Assembly (NCBI RefSeq): GCF_007829435.1
Contig: NZ_VLJN01000007.1
Location: forward strand, 53,802 to 87,827
DNA from: Cupriavidus gilardii J11
GTDB lineage: Bacteria > Pseudomonadota > Gammaproteobacteria > Burkholderiales > Burkholderiaceae
Direction: 5' to 3'
Length of the DNA stretch: 34,026 bases
Shown: in pieces, positions 24,060-32,359 of the stretch
Layout of the letters: each line of letters begins with the position of its first letter
Position numbering within the stretch: the first letter of the stretch is position 1
Made by a program: the position numbers and the translations under genes
The notes under the pieces: generated by a model
Database searches by the model: none
What the model saw: only the letters and a program-made list of their open reading frames with translations
What the model was told of the DNA's origin: nothing

Positions 24060-25449
24060 GCTGCCGGCGGTTGTGCTCGAACAGGAAAAGGTCATCCACG
24101 CTTCGCCGAGCGCTCGCGCCGGTGGTGTGCGGCATCTGATGCGCCGCGGTGGCGTGCAGACGATCGCACCCAACACCCTGCTCTTCGACCGCGCGCCAGC
24201 GAAGGAAGAGGAGACCCTCAACCGCGTCGCCATCGCGCTGCTGCAGTATTCCCCGCACGTCGTACCCGCCGACGAAGCGGCGGTGCTGATCGATGTGTAC
24301 GCGAGCCTTCGGCTTTTTGGCGGCATCCGCAAGCTGAGGCGACGCATGCGTCGAACGGTGGAGACCATGGGGTTCTCCTGTTGGCTCGGCTGCGCCCCAA
24401 CTGCTCAGGGCGCCTGGCTGCTGGCCGCCGCGGGCGGCGGCACGGCGCTGTCGCCCGCCTCGTTGGCCCGGCAACTGGCGTCTTTGCCGGCCGGCCTGTT
24501 GCCAGCAGCGCGCGCACATCGTGACTGGTTCGATGGCTTGGGATGCCGAACACTGGGCCAGATCCGGCAACTGGCCCGCGCAGGCCTGCAGCGCCGTTGC
24601 GGCGATGCGATCAATGACGCTCTCGACCGCGCGCTGGGTGAGGCACCGGAAATATTCGACTGGCTCCAGACGCCTGCGTCCTTCACGGCTCGCGTTGAGT
24701 TGCCCGACCGCATCGAGCACGCGGAGGCCACGCTCGCCTACGCCAATAGCCTGATCGCGCAGCTGATCGGCTGGCTGACGGCGCGTCAGCTCGCGCTGAC
24801 CCGCTTTGTCGTGGCCCTCGAGCACGAACGCGGCCGAGAGGCGCTGGCGCCGACGGAAATCGATATCGCGCTGGCCGAGCCGGCTTGGCACGACGAGCAC
24901 CTGACGCGGCTGCTGCGCGAGCGGCTGGCGCGCCTGGAGGTCGCGGCGGCCATGATCGCGGTCCGGTTGACGGTCACCGACGTGCAGCCAATGGCGCCGC
25001 CGAGTGAGACGCTCTTTCCCGAGCCCGGCGGCAAGCCGGAAGACCACGCGCGCGTGATGGAGCTGCTGGTCGCGCGGCTGGGTGCCGAGCATGTCCTGAA
25101 ACCCGCGACGCGTGCCGACTACCGACCGGAGCACGCGAACGCATGGGTCCCCATCACCGAAGCGGCCGCGCCGGTGCCGCCGCCATCCGGTCTGCCCCGG
25201 CCTGCCTGGCTGCTCGCCAAGCCGGTGGCCCTGCTGACTCGAAACAACCGCCCATTCTATGGCTCCCCGCTGCGTCTTGTTTCCCCACCCGAGCGCATTG
25301 AGGCGGGCTGGTGGGATGGCCAGTTGGTGACCCGTGATTACTTCGTCGCGGAGGGCGGCGACCACAGTCACTATTGGATCTACCAGGAACGCCTGGGCAG
25401 CCGTGACGGCGACGCGGTGCGCTGGTATTTGCACGGCCTCTTCGGTTAG
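23986..25449 (+). CDS. imuB: ImuB, catalytically dead Y-family polymerase-like adaptor
   Basis: A 487-residue Y-family-like protein. It starts MQHLWICLRLPSLPLEVFRP, where active polymerases have an aspartate-containing motif. The later S-x-D-E motif is replaced by LIDVYASLRLFGG. The loss of metal-binding carboxylates is the family norm: ImuB acts as a scaffold linking the beta clamp, ImuA and DnaE2. The palm/fingers-like part covers about 1-230, a little-finger-like region follows, and the C-terminal block holds YGSPLRLVSPPERIEAGWWD, then RDYFVAEGG and WYLHGLFG. It starts inside imuA and ends eight bases before dnaE2. Confidence 0.94.
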   Translation: MQHLWICLRLPSLPLEVFRPNWSIELPAVVLEQEKVIHASPSARAGGVRHLMRRGGVQTIAPNTLLFDRAPAKEEETLNRVAIALLQYSPHVVPADEAAVLIDVYASLRLFGGIRKLRRRMRRTVETMGFSCWLGCAPTAQGAWLLAAAGGGTALSPASLARQLASLPAGLLPAARAHRDWFDGLGCRTLGQIRQLARAGLQRRCGDAINDALDRALGEAPEIFDWLQTPASFTARVELPDRIEHAEATLAYANSLIAQLIGWLTARQLALTRFVVALEHERGREALAPTEIDIALAEPAWHDEHLTRLLRERLARLEVAAAMIAVRLTVTDVQPMAPPSETLFPEPGGKPEDHARVMELLVARLGAEHVLKPATRADYRPEHANAWVPITEAAAPVPPPSGLPRPAWLLAKPVALLTRNNRPFYGSPLRLVSPPERIEAGWWDGQLVTRDYFVAEGGDHSHYWIYQERLGSRDGDAVRWYLHGLFG

Positions 25450-25457
25450 GGGCGACC

Positions 25458-28400
25458 GTGCCTTCTCCAAACACAGGCGAGCTTGGCGCCCTGCCCGGCT
25501 ACGCCGAACTGCAGTGCCGCTCGAATTTCAGTTTCCTGGAGGGTGCCTCTCGCGCCGAAGAACTGGTCGAACGCGCCGCAGCACTGGGCTACCACGCGCT
25601 GGCGATCACGGATGAGTGTTCGCTGGCGGGCATTGTCCGGGCGCACACTGAGGCAAAGACGCATGGCCTGAAACTGTTGGTGGGTTCTTCGTTCCGACTC
25701 GTGAACGCGGACGGCAGCCCTGCCCTGTCGTTCGTTGCGCTAGCTCGCAATCGCGAAGGCTACGGCAATCTATGCGAGCTCATTACACTGGGGCGAACAC
25801 GCACCGCCAAGGGCAGCTACTGGCTGACGCCACGCGACCTCGAGGCACCAGAAGGCGATGCGGCGCACCTACGAGGCCTGCCCGACTGCCTGATCGTGTT
25901 CACCCCCGAGTACGGCACGGCGCCGGAGCGCCTGCACGCGCAGGCGGCGTGGGTCGCGCGGACCTTTGCCGGCCGCGCATGGATGGGCCTCAGCCTGCTG
26001 CATCGCCCGCTCGACGACCTGCATCGTGCCGCCGTGTACGAGGCGGCAGCAGCGAACCATCTTCGGCTGGTGGCCACCGGCGACGTGGTGATGCACGTGC
26101 GCTCGCGCAAGCCGCTGCAGGACGTGCTCAGCGCGATTCGGATCGGCAAGCCAGTCGGTGATTGCGGCTACGCGCTGATGCCCAATGCGGAGCGCCATCT
26201 GCGCTCGCGCCTGCGACTGGCGAACCTTTACCCCAGCCGGCTGCTAACCGAGTCGGTCCATATCGCGAACCTGTGCCAGTTCTCACTGGATGAGCTGCGC
26301 TACGAGTATCCCGACGAGGTGATCCCGGACGGCACCACGCCCACAGACTATCTGCGGCGCGAGACTTATATCGGTGCCCACCGTCGCTTTCCGTTGGGCA
26401 TTCCGCACACGGTGCAGGAACAGATCGAGCACGAGCTCGCGCTGATCCGCGACATGGCCTACGAGCCCTACTTCCTGACTGTCTACGATATCGTTCGCTT
26501 CGCTCGCTCCAACGGCATCCTGTGTCAGGGGCGCGGCTCGGCCGCCAACTCGGCGGTGTGCTACTGCCTTGGCGTTACGGAGGTCGATCCAGCGCGCGGC
26601 AACTTGCTGTTCGAGCGCTTCATTTCCAAGGAGCGTGGTGAGCCGCCCGATATCGACGTCGACTTTGAGCACCAGCGCCGCGAAGAGGTGATCCAGTACC
26701 TGTACCGCAAATACGGACGCGACCGCGCCGCGTTGGCGGCCGCGGTATCCACCTACCGGCCGCGCGGGGCGCTACGTGAAGCTGGCAAGGCCTTAGGTGT
26801 CGATCCCGCCATCGTCGACCTGGTGGCGAAGTCTCACCATTGGTTCGATAGCCAAGCCGACCTGCTCAAGCGCTTTGCCGAGAGCGGCGTTGACATGGAA
26901 AGCGAGCTGACCCAGCGCTGGGCCGCGATGACCGTCCAGATGTTGGGCTTTCCGCGACATCTGTCACAGCATTCTGGCGGCTTCGTGCTGGCGCGCGGCA
27001 AGCTGTCACGGCTTGTGCCGATCGAGAACGCGGCGATGCCGGATCGCAGTGTCATCCAGTGGGATAAGGACGACCTGGACGCCGTGGGCTTGCTCAAGGT
27101 CGACGTGCTGGCGTTGGGGATGCTGTCGGCCATTCGGCGCGCGCTGGATGTCGTGGCTGCGCAGCGCGGTGAGGTTTTTGAACTGCAGGACATCCCTGCC
27201 GAGGACCCTGAGACGTACGAGATGCTGTGCCGCGCCGATTCGATGGGTGTCTTTCAGGTCGAATCGCGGGCGCAAATGTCGATGCTGCCCAGGCTGCGGC
27301 CGCGTACTTTCTACGACCTGGTGATCGAGGTGGCCATCGTGCGCCCAGGCCCAGTCCAAGGCGGAATGGTCCATCCCTACCTGCGCCGGCGGCAAGGAAA
27401 GGAACCGGTTTCCTATCCCAGTCCGGCCATGGAGAAGGCATTGTCCCGGACGTTGGGCGTGCCGATTTTTCAGGAGCAGGTGATGCAGGTTGCCATGCTG
27501 GCCGCGGGCTTTTCAGCCGGGGAAGCGGACCAGCTGCGCCGGGCAATGGCGGCGTGGAAGCGCAAAGGCGGATTGGGCGGTTACCATGAACGCATCGTGT
27601 CGGGCATGCTGGAGCGGGGGTATGACCGTGAGTTCGCCGAGGGCATATTTCAACAGATTCAAGGGTTCGGCGAGTACGGCTTCCCGGAGAGCCATTCGGC
27701 CAGCTTCGCGCTGCTCGTGTACGCAAGCGCCTGGCTGAAATGCCATGAGCCAGCGGCCTTCCTTTGCGCTCTGCTCAATAGCCAGCCGATGGGGTTTTAC
27801 ACCCCCTCGCAGCTGATCCAGGACGCACGTCGTCACGGCATCGAGACGTTGCCTGCCGACGTCACGATCAGCGACTGGGACTCCGCGCTGGAAGGCGGCC
27901 CGCCGCCGGCAGTGCGACTCGGCTTATCGTTGGTGAGAGGCATGCGCCAGGATGCCGCGCGCCGCATCGTCGAGGCGCGCGCGGTGCAGCCTTTCGCCTC
28001 CGTCGGTGACATGGCGCGCCGCGCCCGGCTCGATCGGCACGACCTTCAGGTGCTGGCCGCGGCCAATGCACTGGAAGGTCTGGCGGGCGATCGCCGGCAG
28101 GCGCTGTGGCAAGCGAGCATTGCGGTGCCGGACAAGGATCTCTTGCGCCCGACGACAATAACCGAGGATGCCCCTTCCCTGTCATCGCCAACAGAGGCGG
28201 AGAGCATCGTTGCGGATTACCGCACGATGGGACTGACGTTGCGGCGCCACCCGCTTTCTCTGCTTCGCGGCAGACTGGCCGCGCAGCGTTTCGAATCAGC
28301 GGCAATACTATCGGCCTATTCAGACAGGCAGATCGCCCGCTGCGCCGGCTTGGTGACGGTGCGCCAGCGACCGGGGACGGCAAATGGCGTCATGTTTATG

Positions 28401-28610
28401 ACGCTCGAGGATGAAACCGGCACGGTGAACGTGATCGTTTGGCCCAGCATCCTGGAGAAATTCCGCAAGGAGTTCCTTGGGGCGTCACTAATCGGAATCT
28501 ATGGACAGTGGCAAGCCGATGGCGACGTGAAGCACCTCGTCGCGCAGAGGGCCGTTGACCTGTCCATGATGCTCGGAGCCTTGGATACCCGTAGCCGCAA
28601 TTTCTGCTGA
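25458..28610 (+). CDS. dnaE2: DnaE2, error-prone DNA polymerase III alpha-like subunit
   Basis: A 1050-residue C-family polymerase from GTG 25458. It has an N-terminal PHP domain ([20 protein letters not shown], about 14-290), a polymerase core with the catalytic [16 protein letters not shown] near 397 and the [15 protein letters not shown] loop, a tandem HhH region, and a C-terminal OB fold ([20 protein letters not shown]) ending RSRNFC. Length and order are normal for DnaE2. It is the polymerase of the ImuA-ImuB-DnaE2 mutasome induced by DNA damage. A frameshifted copy of its last 125 or so codons lies at 31919-32325, so this is the intact member of what were two loci. No clear terminator was seen after the stop. 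Confidence 0.96.
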   Translation: MPSPNTGELGALPGYAELQCRSNFSFLEGASRAEELVERAAALGYHALAITDECSLAGIVRAHTEAKTHGLKLLVGSSFRLVNADGSPALSFVALARNREGYGNLCELITLGRTRTAKGSYWLTPRDLEAPEGDAAHLRGLPDCLIVFTPEYGTAPERLHAQAAWVARTFAGRAWMGLSLLHRPLDDLHRAAVYEAAAANHLRLVATGDVVMHVRSRKPLQDVLSAIRIGKPVGDCGYALMPNAERHLRSRLRLANLYPSRLLTESVHIANLCQFSLDELRYEYPDEVIPDGTTPTDYLRRETYIGAHRRFPLGIPHTVQEQIEHELALIRDMAYEPYFLTVYDIVRFARSNGILCQGRGSAANSAVCYCLGVTEVDPARGNLLFERFISKERGEPPDIDVDFEHQRREEVIQYLYRKYGRDRAALAAAVSTYRPRGALREAGKALGVDPAIVDLVAKSHHWFDSQADLLKRFAESGVDMESELTQRWAAMTVQMLGFPRHLSQHSGGFVLARGKLSRLVPIENAAMPDRSVIQWDKDDLDAVGLLKVDVLALGMLSAIRRALDVVAAQRGEVFELQDIPAEDPETYEMLCRADSMGVFQVESRAQMSMLPRLRPRTFYDLVIEVAIVRPGPVQGGMVHPYLRRRQGKEPVSYPSPAMEKALSRTLGVPIFQEQVMQVAMLAAGFSAGEADQLRRAMAAWKRKGGLGGYHERIVSGMLERGYDREFAEGIFQQIQGFGEYGFPESHSASFALLVYASAWLKCHEPAAFLCALLNSQPMGFYTPSQLIQDARRHGIETLPADVTISDWDSALEGGPPPAVRLGLSLVRGMRQDAARRIVEARAVQPFASVGDMARRARLDRHDLQVLAAANALEGLAGDRRQALWQASIAVPDKDLLRPTTITEDAPSLSSPTEAESIVADYRTMGLTLRRHPLSLLRGRLAAQRFESAAILSAYSDRQIARCAGLVTVRQRPGTANGVMFMTLEDETGTVNVIVWPSILEKFRKEFLGASLIGIYGQWQADGDVKHLVAQRAVDLSMMLGALDTRSRNFC

Positions 28611-28817
28611 TACACACCCCACCCGCTACTTGTGACCGAATTCCTCATTGCAGAGCTTTCGACAGGGCCGCTCGTGGCAGCCACATTCGGTCGCAAAATG
28701 GCATCGGAGCGCCGCGAACAGGTTCGGCACTGGCTGAGGCGGCCGGAGGCAAGGATGCTCGCCTCTCGAGCGTGACGAGTGGCCAGTAGCCATTCACCGG
28801 TCGCGTAGTTGGAGGTA

Positions 28818-29165
28818 TCAGCAAATGGCGAGCCCGTGTAATGTCGGCAACAGTATCCCAACGTTGGCCAATGACTTGTCCCATTGGCGTAGCTGCCCTG
28901 CGTCCAAAACACCGCCGAGGATGAGCCCGGTCAGCTGGCCGTCCACCAAGGCCTGCGCGCGCTCCATGTCGGCGAGGGGAACTGGATCTTCAGCGGCGAG
29001 CAGCTTGAGCCAAGCGTCTAGCGCGTCAAGAGTCTCCGCCACCGCCTCGTCAGATGGCGTCTCGACGTAGCGCCGGAGGTCGGCCACTTGCTGACGGATG
29101 CCGTACACCACCTTGTGGTTTGGGACCTCCAATGCCGTCGACGCTTTAGGCTCTCGGCGTTTCAC
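28818..29165 (-). CDS. Hypothetical helical protein
   Basis: A 115-residue protein from GTG 29165. It is largely helical and acidic (GIRQQVADLRRYVETPSDEA, then ETLDALDAWLKLLAAEDPVP and VDGQLTGLILGGVLDAGQLR). No family was recognised. The GTG overlaps the stop of the upstream exported protein gene as GTGA, the main evidence for this start and for co-translation. A longer frame reaching 29219 would add residues antisense-like in character. It converges on dnaE2 with 207 bases between the stops. Confidence 0.6.
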   Translation of the reverse strand: MKRREPKASTALEVPNHKVVYGIRQQVADLRRYVETPSDEAVAETLDALDAWLKLLAAEDPVPLADMERAQALVDGQLTGLILGGVLDAGQLRQWDKSLANVGILLPTLHGLAIC

Positions 29166-29437
29166 TGCTTGTCCCGTGGCGGCTCTTTGCTTGCCTGCTC
29201 CGGCGCTTGATCGACACACTTCAGCATGCGTGCAGGCGACGTATCAGAAGCTGGAATCCAACGGGGGTCAACAATACGAAAGCCGGATCTGTAGATGAGG
29301 TCATAAGCCAGGCCATCCACGCACAACACTAGTTTGCCTTGCTCATCTATCCCCATGTGTTCCTCTCGTTTGGCAGACTGACTAGCGGAAGCCTGCCATG
29401 CGGCAAAAAGAAGGATGACGGAGAGAGTCTTTTGCAT
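29162..29437 (-). CDS. Small exported hypothetical protein
   Basis: A 91-residue protein with a signal peptide (MQKTLSVILLFAAWQASASQ, probable cleavage near residue 19). A mature region follows with two cysteines (LVLCVDG and LKCVDQ) that could form a disulfide in the periplasm. No family was recognised. The stop overlaps the GTG of the next gene. Just upstream (29460-29490) is a stub of an hns start (ACGACGTACAAA after a mutated ATG), showing that this pair was joined to the repeat unit at the hns start codon. The ribosome-binding site is weak. Confidence 0.6.
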   Translation of the reverse strand: MQKTLSVILLFAAWQASASQSAKREEHMGIDEQGKLVLCVDGLAYDLIYRSGFRIVDPRWIPASDTSPARMLKCVDQAPEQASKEPPRDKQ

Positions 29438-29462
29438 CGCGAGGTCTGGAAGCGGTGAATTT

Positions 29463-29710
29463 GTACGTCGTAATGTGACTCACGAGAGGTAATAAGGCTT
29501 GCCACAGGGCGAGTCTAAGGAATCCATTCCCCATCCGAAAGGCAGTCAAAGTGGGCCGCCGCGTAAAGCGAGTTGCAACCCCACACTTCTCGACCGTCGC
29601 GAAAAAAGACGCACCATTTACCATCGCTGACGCACTGAGCCTCGGGGAAGATCTCGCTATGGCCGTTAGCGGCTGCCGAAAGGAGCGTCGGCTCGTGTGT
29701 GTACCGTTGG
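29463..29710. repeat. Diverged direct repeat, left copy (partner 33820-34026)
   Basis: This stretch matches 33820-34026 over the 3' half of a small gene, the intergenic gap (GAGAGGTAAT) and the first codons of hns (TACGTCGT on the plus strand). Stretches of 20 and more identical bases alternate with changes. The left copy loses similarity inside the hns start. The right copy continues into an intact hns. Confidence 0.75.
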
Positions 29711-29775
29711 CCGACTTCACCCAGGGACCTTGATGGGATATCCGACGTTGTCAAGAACACTGTAGCGGTCGCCAC
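29515..29775 (-). CDS. Small hypothetical protein (full-length relative of the right-edge gene)
   Basis: An 86-residue protein from GTG 29775 whose first base pair overlaps the stop of the Abi-like gene (TAGTG). The conserved core is GHSEIFPEAQCVSDGKWCVF followed by DGREVWGCNSLYAAAHFDCL. It is nearly identical to the partial protein at 33880-34026, which supports real coding. Three cysteines in the core suggest a disulfide or metal site. Its function is not known. It seems to be the second gene of a minus-strand operon led by the Abi-like gene. The N-terminal 35 residues are less certain, and a later start is possible. Confidence 0.6.
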   Translation of the reverse strand: MATATVFLTTSDIPSRSLGEVGQRYTHEPTLLSAAANGHSEIFPEAQCVSDGKWCVFFRDGREVWGCNSLYAAAHFDCLSDGEWIP

Positions 29776-30653
29776 TATTGCTCGTTGGTGCTGGACCGGT
29801 CTTCGCTAGATTCGCAGCGCAGTTGGGGCGTTTGATTGGTCTCCCCTTGCAAGGCTTGGATCCGCCCACGCATGGCTTCCGCTCGATCGTGCAGTTCGGC
29901 CATCTCCGGCTGAAGCAACTTCTCCAGTGGCGTCGCTCCGTCGATGCCGCGCACGCCAAGATGCCGGGCAACGAAATCGAACGCCGCTTCGGTCTCCCGT
30001 AGGCGGCGCCCATAGACAGGCTCGTGATGGGCGATCCGATTGCGGCATTGATAGATTGCCTCCAAATGGCGGGCGACCTCAGGCCGTGTGATAGCCTTGT
30101 GCGGGAAGACGCGTTTAAGCGCGGGCCTCCACAGCGATTGTTCGTAGTCGGGCGAGAACAGGCGCTTCCAGAAGTACATGGTGAGTTGCGCGACCACTTG
30201 CCCCATCGGCACTTGTATCGCGGCCTGCCGAGCCTTGGACTGTTCATCATCCGGGGTGCCAGGCGGCGCGACGCCACCTTGATTCTCATATGCAACGGCA
30301 TCTAGGGAACGCTTCTGCTCCTGGGTCAGCTTCGCGTAGGCCGCCTGTCGCGCACTCTTCTCCGCGCGTCGGATCTTTTGCCGCTCCTCCCCGCCCCACA
30401 CGAAGCGCTCGGGCGGGTTTCGAAGCCAATCTGCCGTGCCAAAATGCTCGGTGAGCTGGTCGCAGACCGCGTTGCGCAGCGCGATCTCCACGACGGCCGT
30501 GACGGTCATCAGGGCGGCGGCCAGGCGCAGCATCTCTTGATGCAGCGCGATCGCGCCGCGGTTGGAACCGGCAAGGCGCTCGAAGGTGCTGAGTCGCTCG
30601 CTCGACAGCAGTGCTGACACCGCAGCCAGTTCTTCGTCGTTCAGATGGTCCAT
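29775..30653 (-). CDS. Abi-like HEPN-domain protein
   Basis: A 292-residue protein of the Abi-like (abortive infection) class. The N-terminal helical part has SERLSTFERLAGSNRGAIAL and VTAVVEIALRNAVCDQLTEH. The C-terminal half carries LEAIYQCRNRIAHHEPVYGR, in which R204-N-R-I-A-H209 is an R-x4-H HEPN ribonuclease motif. HEPN proteins of this type typically cleave RNA upon phage infection or act as toxin halves. The target is unknown here and no antitoxin was recognised, although the small gene behind it is tightly coupled. ATG 30653 with GGAAG four bases upstream is preferred. A start at 30686 is possible. A candidate small RNA is transcribed away from it. Confidence 0.8.
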   Translation of the reverse strand: MDHLNDEELAAVSALLSSERLSTFERLAGSNRGAIALHQEMLRLAAALMTVTAVVEIALRNAVCDQLTEHFGTADWLRNPPERFVWGGEERQKIRRAEKSARQAAYAKLTQEQKRSLDAVAYENQGGVAPPGTPDDEQSKARQAAIQVPMGQVVAQLTMYFWKRLFSPDYEQSLWRPALKRVFPHKAITRPEVARHLEAIYQCRNRIAHHEPVYGRRLRETEAAFDFVARHLGVRGIDGATPLEKLLQPEMAELHDRAEAMRGRIQALQGETNQTPQLRCESSEDRSSTNEQ

Positions 30654-30674
30654 TGAACTTCCGTGGACATTCCC

Positions 30675-30703
30675 TTGACTCCGCAAGCAAAATTCCTTAC
30701 ATT
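30675..30703 (+). promoter_or_regulatory. Candidate sigma-70 promoter for a small RNA
   Basis: TTGACT (30675-30680) and TACATT (30698-30703) are separated by exactly 17 bases. The expected start of transcription is about 30709-30711, directly before the structured region ending in a T-rich hairpin. Confidence 0.5.
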
Positions 30704-30708
30704 AGGAA

Positions 30709-30805
30709 CCGAAAAGTCGGGACCAGGTTGGCAGCCGCCTCTAGGGGTGGGCGGACCCCCGACTTCCTGCTTTTGGGGCGCTCTGCGGAGCGCCCTTCTC
30801 ATTTT
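30709..30805 (+). ncRNA. Candidate structured small RNA between the two Abi genes
   Basis: After the promoter, AAGTCGGG (30714-30721) pairs with CCCGACTT (30758-30765). Inside, CCGCC (30735-30739) pairs with GGCGG (30750-30754). Ten bases later a perfect 8-bp hairpin (GGGCGCTC, TGCG, GAGCGCCC; 30776-30795) is followed by TTCTCATTTT, a moderate terminator. Frames over this stretch are short and unconvincing as protein. The layout reminds me, from memory only, of the C4/CI-type immunity RNAs of P1- and P4-like phages. It lies antisense to the gap between two minus-strand genes, so it is transcribed against them. Confidence 0.5.
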
Positions 30806-30812
30806 GCGGCGC

Positions 30813-31721
30813 TCACGACAGACCGAGATAGGCCGCAATGGCCTTGGCAATGCCGGCGGCAGCCACCTCGACGGCGATCCCCGAGGCGCCAGTGGCGGCC
30901 TTGCCGATGAGTGTGCCCAGCCAACGTAGCGGCTTGCCTTCCATCCCGGACGCGGTCTGTCGCGCCTCATCCAGATCTGCTTGCAGCCCCGCCAGGTCGG
31001 CGTCCTTTAGACCGAGCGACTGCAGTGAGCGCCGTAGCGCGTCCCAATCCCCCGCCTCGGCGTTCACCTGAGCATGCTGCGAGAAGCCGATGCTGCCGTT
31101 GGAGATATTGCCAACGTGGCCGGTGATGTTAGTGTTAAATATCTGTGTCATTCTCGGCTCACTAATGGGCTGAGCACCGATGGGAGACTCCCCCGCCTCT
31201 GGGTCCTCCTTCTCGATGTCGATTGCAAATCCAAGCACCCGCGTCTTGATGGCATCGAGAAGGCTGTCAATGAGCCCCGCGGGCAACAGCTTCCACGCCT
31301 TGATGCACTGCATGTCAACAGCAGCTTTCGAGCCGTACCGGACTGCGAATTCGCTGGGCCACTCCTCTCTCGGGTTTTGCCCCGGCTCGGCGGCAGCTAG
31401 CCGCTGATAGGCGCTTACCGGCGCATTCAACCTAGCCGCACTGAACAGTTCGCGAAGGTCGGAAGGCAGCACGCTGAGCGGAATCTGCAGCGTGCATTGG
31501 CGGCCGAAGGCGCCGACAAAGTGCCCGAACGACAACACATTGGCCCGCCGATAGTCGGGCAGCTCGACGTCTTTCGGATATCCGTTCAACTCATAGTCGA
31601 CCCACTGCGCAAACTGAGCGTGGCCCAGCCGCGCCGCCAACAGCTTACACATGCGCAAGAGACGAGAAACGTCCGTCGAGGGGCCGATTGCCGCAGCCTG
31701 GATATCTTGGATCAGTGTCAT
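30813..31721 (-). CDS. AbiTii-domain protein with hydrophobic C-terminal segment
   Basis: A 302-residue protein. Residues 1-200 match the AbiTii domain, starting MTLIQDIQAAAIG, then LLRMCKLLAARLGHAQFAQW, ELNGYPKDVELPDYR and a second half with MQCIKAWKLLPAGLIDSLLD. AbiTii is named after a lactococcal abortive-infection determinant. Around 220-240 there is an Asn/Gly-rich segment (FNTNITGHVGNISNGSIGFS), and the last 38 residues are Gly/Ala-rich and hydrophobic (GTLIGKAATGASGIAVEVAA), suited to membrane insertion or assembly. A defence role with a membrane effector is inferred. ATG 31721 is chosen because the family begins there. The frame stays open for 50 further residues inside the imu-leader repeat. 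Confidence 0.8.
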   Translation of the reverse strand: MTLIQDIQAAAIGPSTDVSRLLRMCKLLAARLGHAQFAQWVDYELNGYPKDVELPDYRRANVLSFGHFVGAFGRQCTLQIPLSVLPSDLRELFSAARLNAPVSAYQRLAAAEPGQNPREEWPSEFAVRYGSKAAVDMQCIKAWKLLPAGLIDSLLDAIKTRVLGFAIDIEKEDPEAGESPIGAQPISEPRMTQIFNTNITGHVGNISNGSIGFSQHAQVNAEAGDWDALRRSLQSLGLKDADLAGLQADLDEARQTASGMEGKPLRWLGTLIGKAATGASGIAVEVAAAGIAKAIAAYLGLS

Positions 31722-31772
31722 GGGGCCGTCATGGCGAAGTTTCAGCGATTCTACATGGTGACATCTCGACAC

Positions 31773-31918
31773 GTTGCGCCAGCCGCGGCGGCCGGCTGGG
31801 CCTCGAACTACCCGCCCCGTGGCGTCAGAGCACATCCGTCCCACCCTTTTGCAACCACTACCCCGTCGCAATGAGATAGCCGATAGCTACCTGGTAGCCA
31901 TGCATCCGGCAGCTCCAG
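31773..31918. repeat. Diverged copy of the imuA upstream region
   Basis: This matches 23143-23308 with gaps, including a 26-base block at 31873-31898 (one mismatch) and the palindrome GCTAC-CTG-GTAGC. After GATGCAC the copy goes directly into dnaE2-like coding sequence. The LexA box, imuA, imuB and most of dnaE2 are missing. Confidence 0.7.
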
Positions 31919-32325
31919 ATGCACGTTACCGACTATCGAACTATGGGGCTCTCGTGGCGACGCCATCCCCTATCCCCGCGTCGCGGCAGGCTGGCCGCGC
32001 ACCGCTCCAAACCGGCGGCAACGCTTTCGGCGTATGCCAACAGGCAGTTCGCCCGCGGCGCCGGCTTGGTGACGGTGCCCCAGTGGCCCGGTACCACGAA
32101 TGGCTCAGTTTAATGACGCTGGAGGATGAGACCGGCACGGTGAACGTAATCGTGTGGTCGAGTCTTCTGGAAAAATTCCGTAAGGAGTTCCTTGGGGCAT
32201 CGCTCATTGGAATATACGGCCAGTGGCAAGTCGACGGCGACGTGGGACACCTTGTCGCGCAGCGGGCCGTCGACCTCTCCACAATGCTCGGAGCCTTGGA
32301 TACGCGTAGCCGAAATTTCTCCTGA
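31919..32325 (+). pseudogene. dnaE2 3'-terminal remnant (frameshifted)
   Basis: The frame from 31919 reads VTDYRTMGLSWRRHPLSPRR and, further on, GAGLVTVPQWPGTTNGSV before a stop. One base is missing relative to intact dnaE2 near 32107. From about 32110 the next frame continues [20 protein letters not shown], then GIYGQWQVDGDVGHLVAQRA, and ends RSRNFS. Together this is the C-terminal region and OB fold of DnaE2 (about codons 918-1050 of the intact copy), clearly diverged from the gene at 25458-28610, so the two loci separated long ago. It is joined to an imuA-type leader. Confidence 0.9.
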
Positions 32326-32359
32326 CACTCTGCAATAGCATATTTCGGCCAAGAGGCCC

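Noticed and set aside
24052-25470. 472-codon minus-strand frame opposite imuB
   Set aside because: Antisense shadow. imuB on the plus strand has family motifs and correct operon spacing.
30611-30970. Several short frames over the candidate small RNA (both strands)
   Set aside because: They cross the palindromic stems and the ends of neighbouring genes. Composition is random, and overlapping frames on both strands are expected over such structures.
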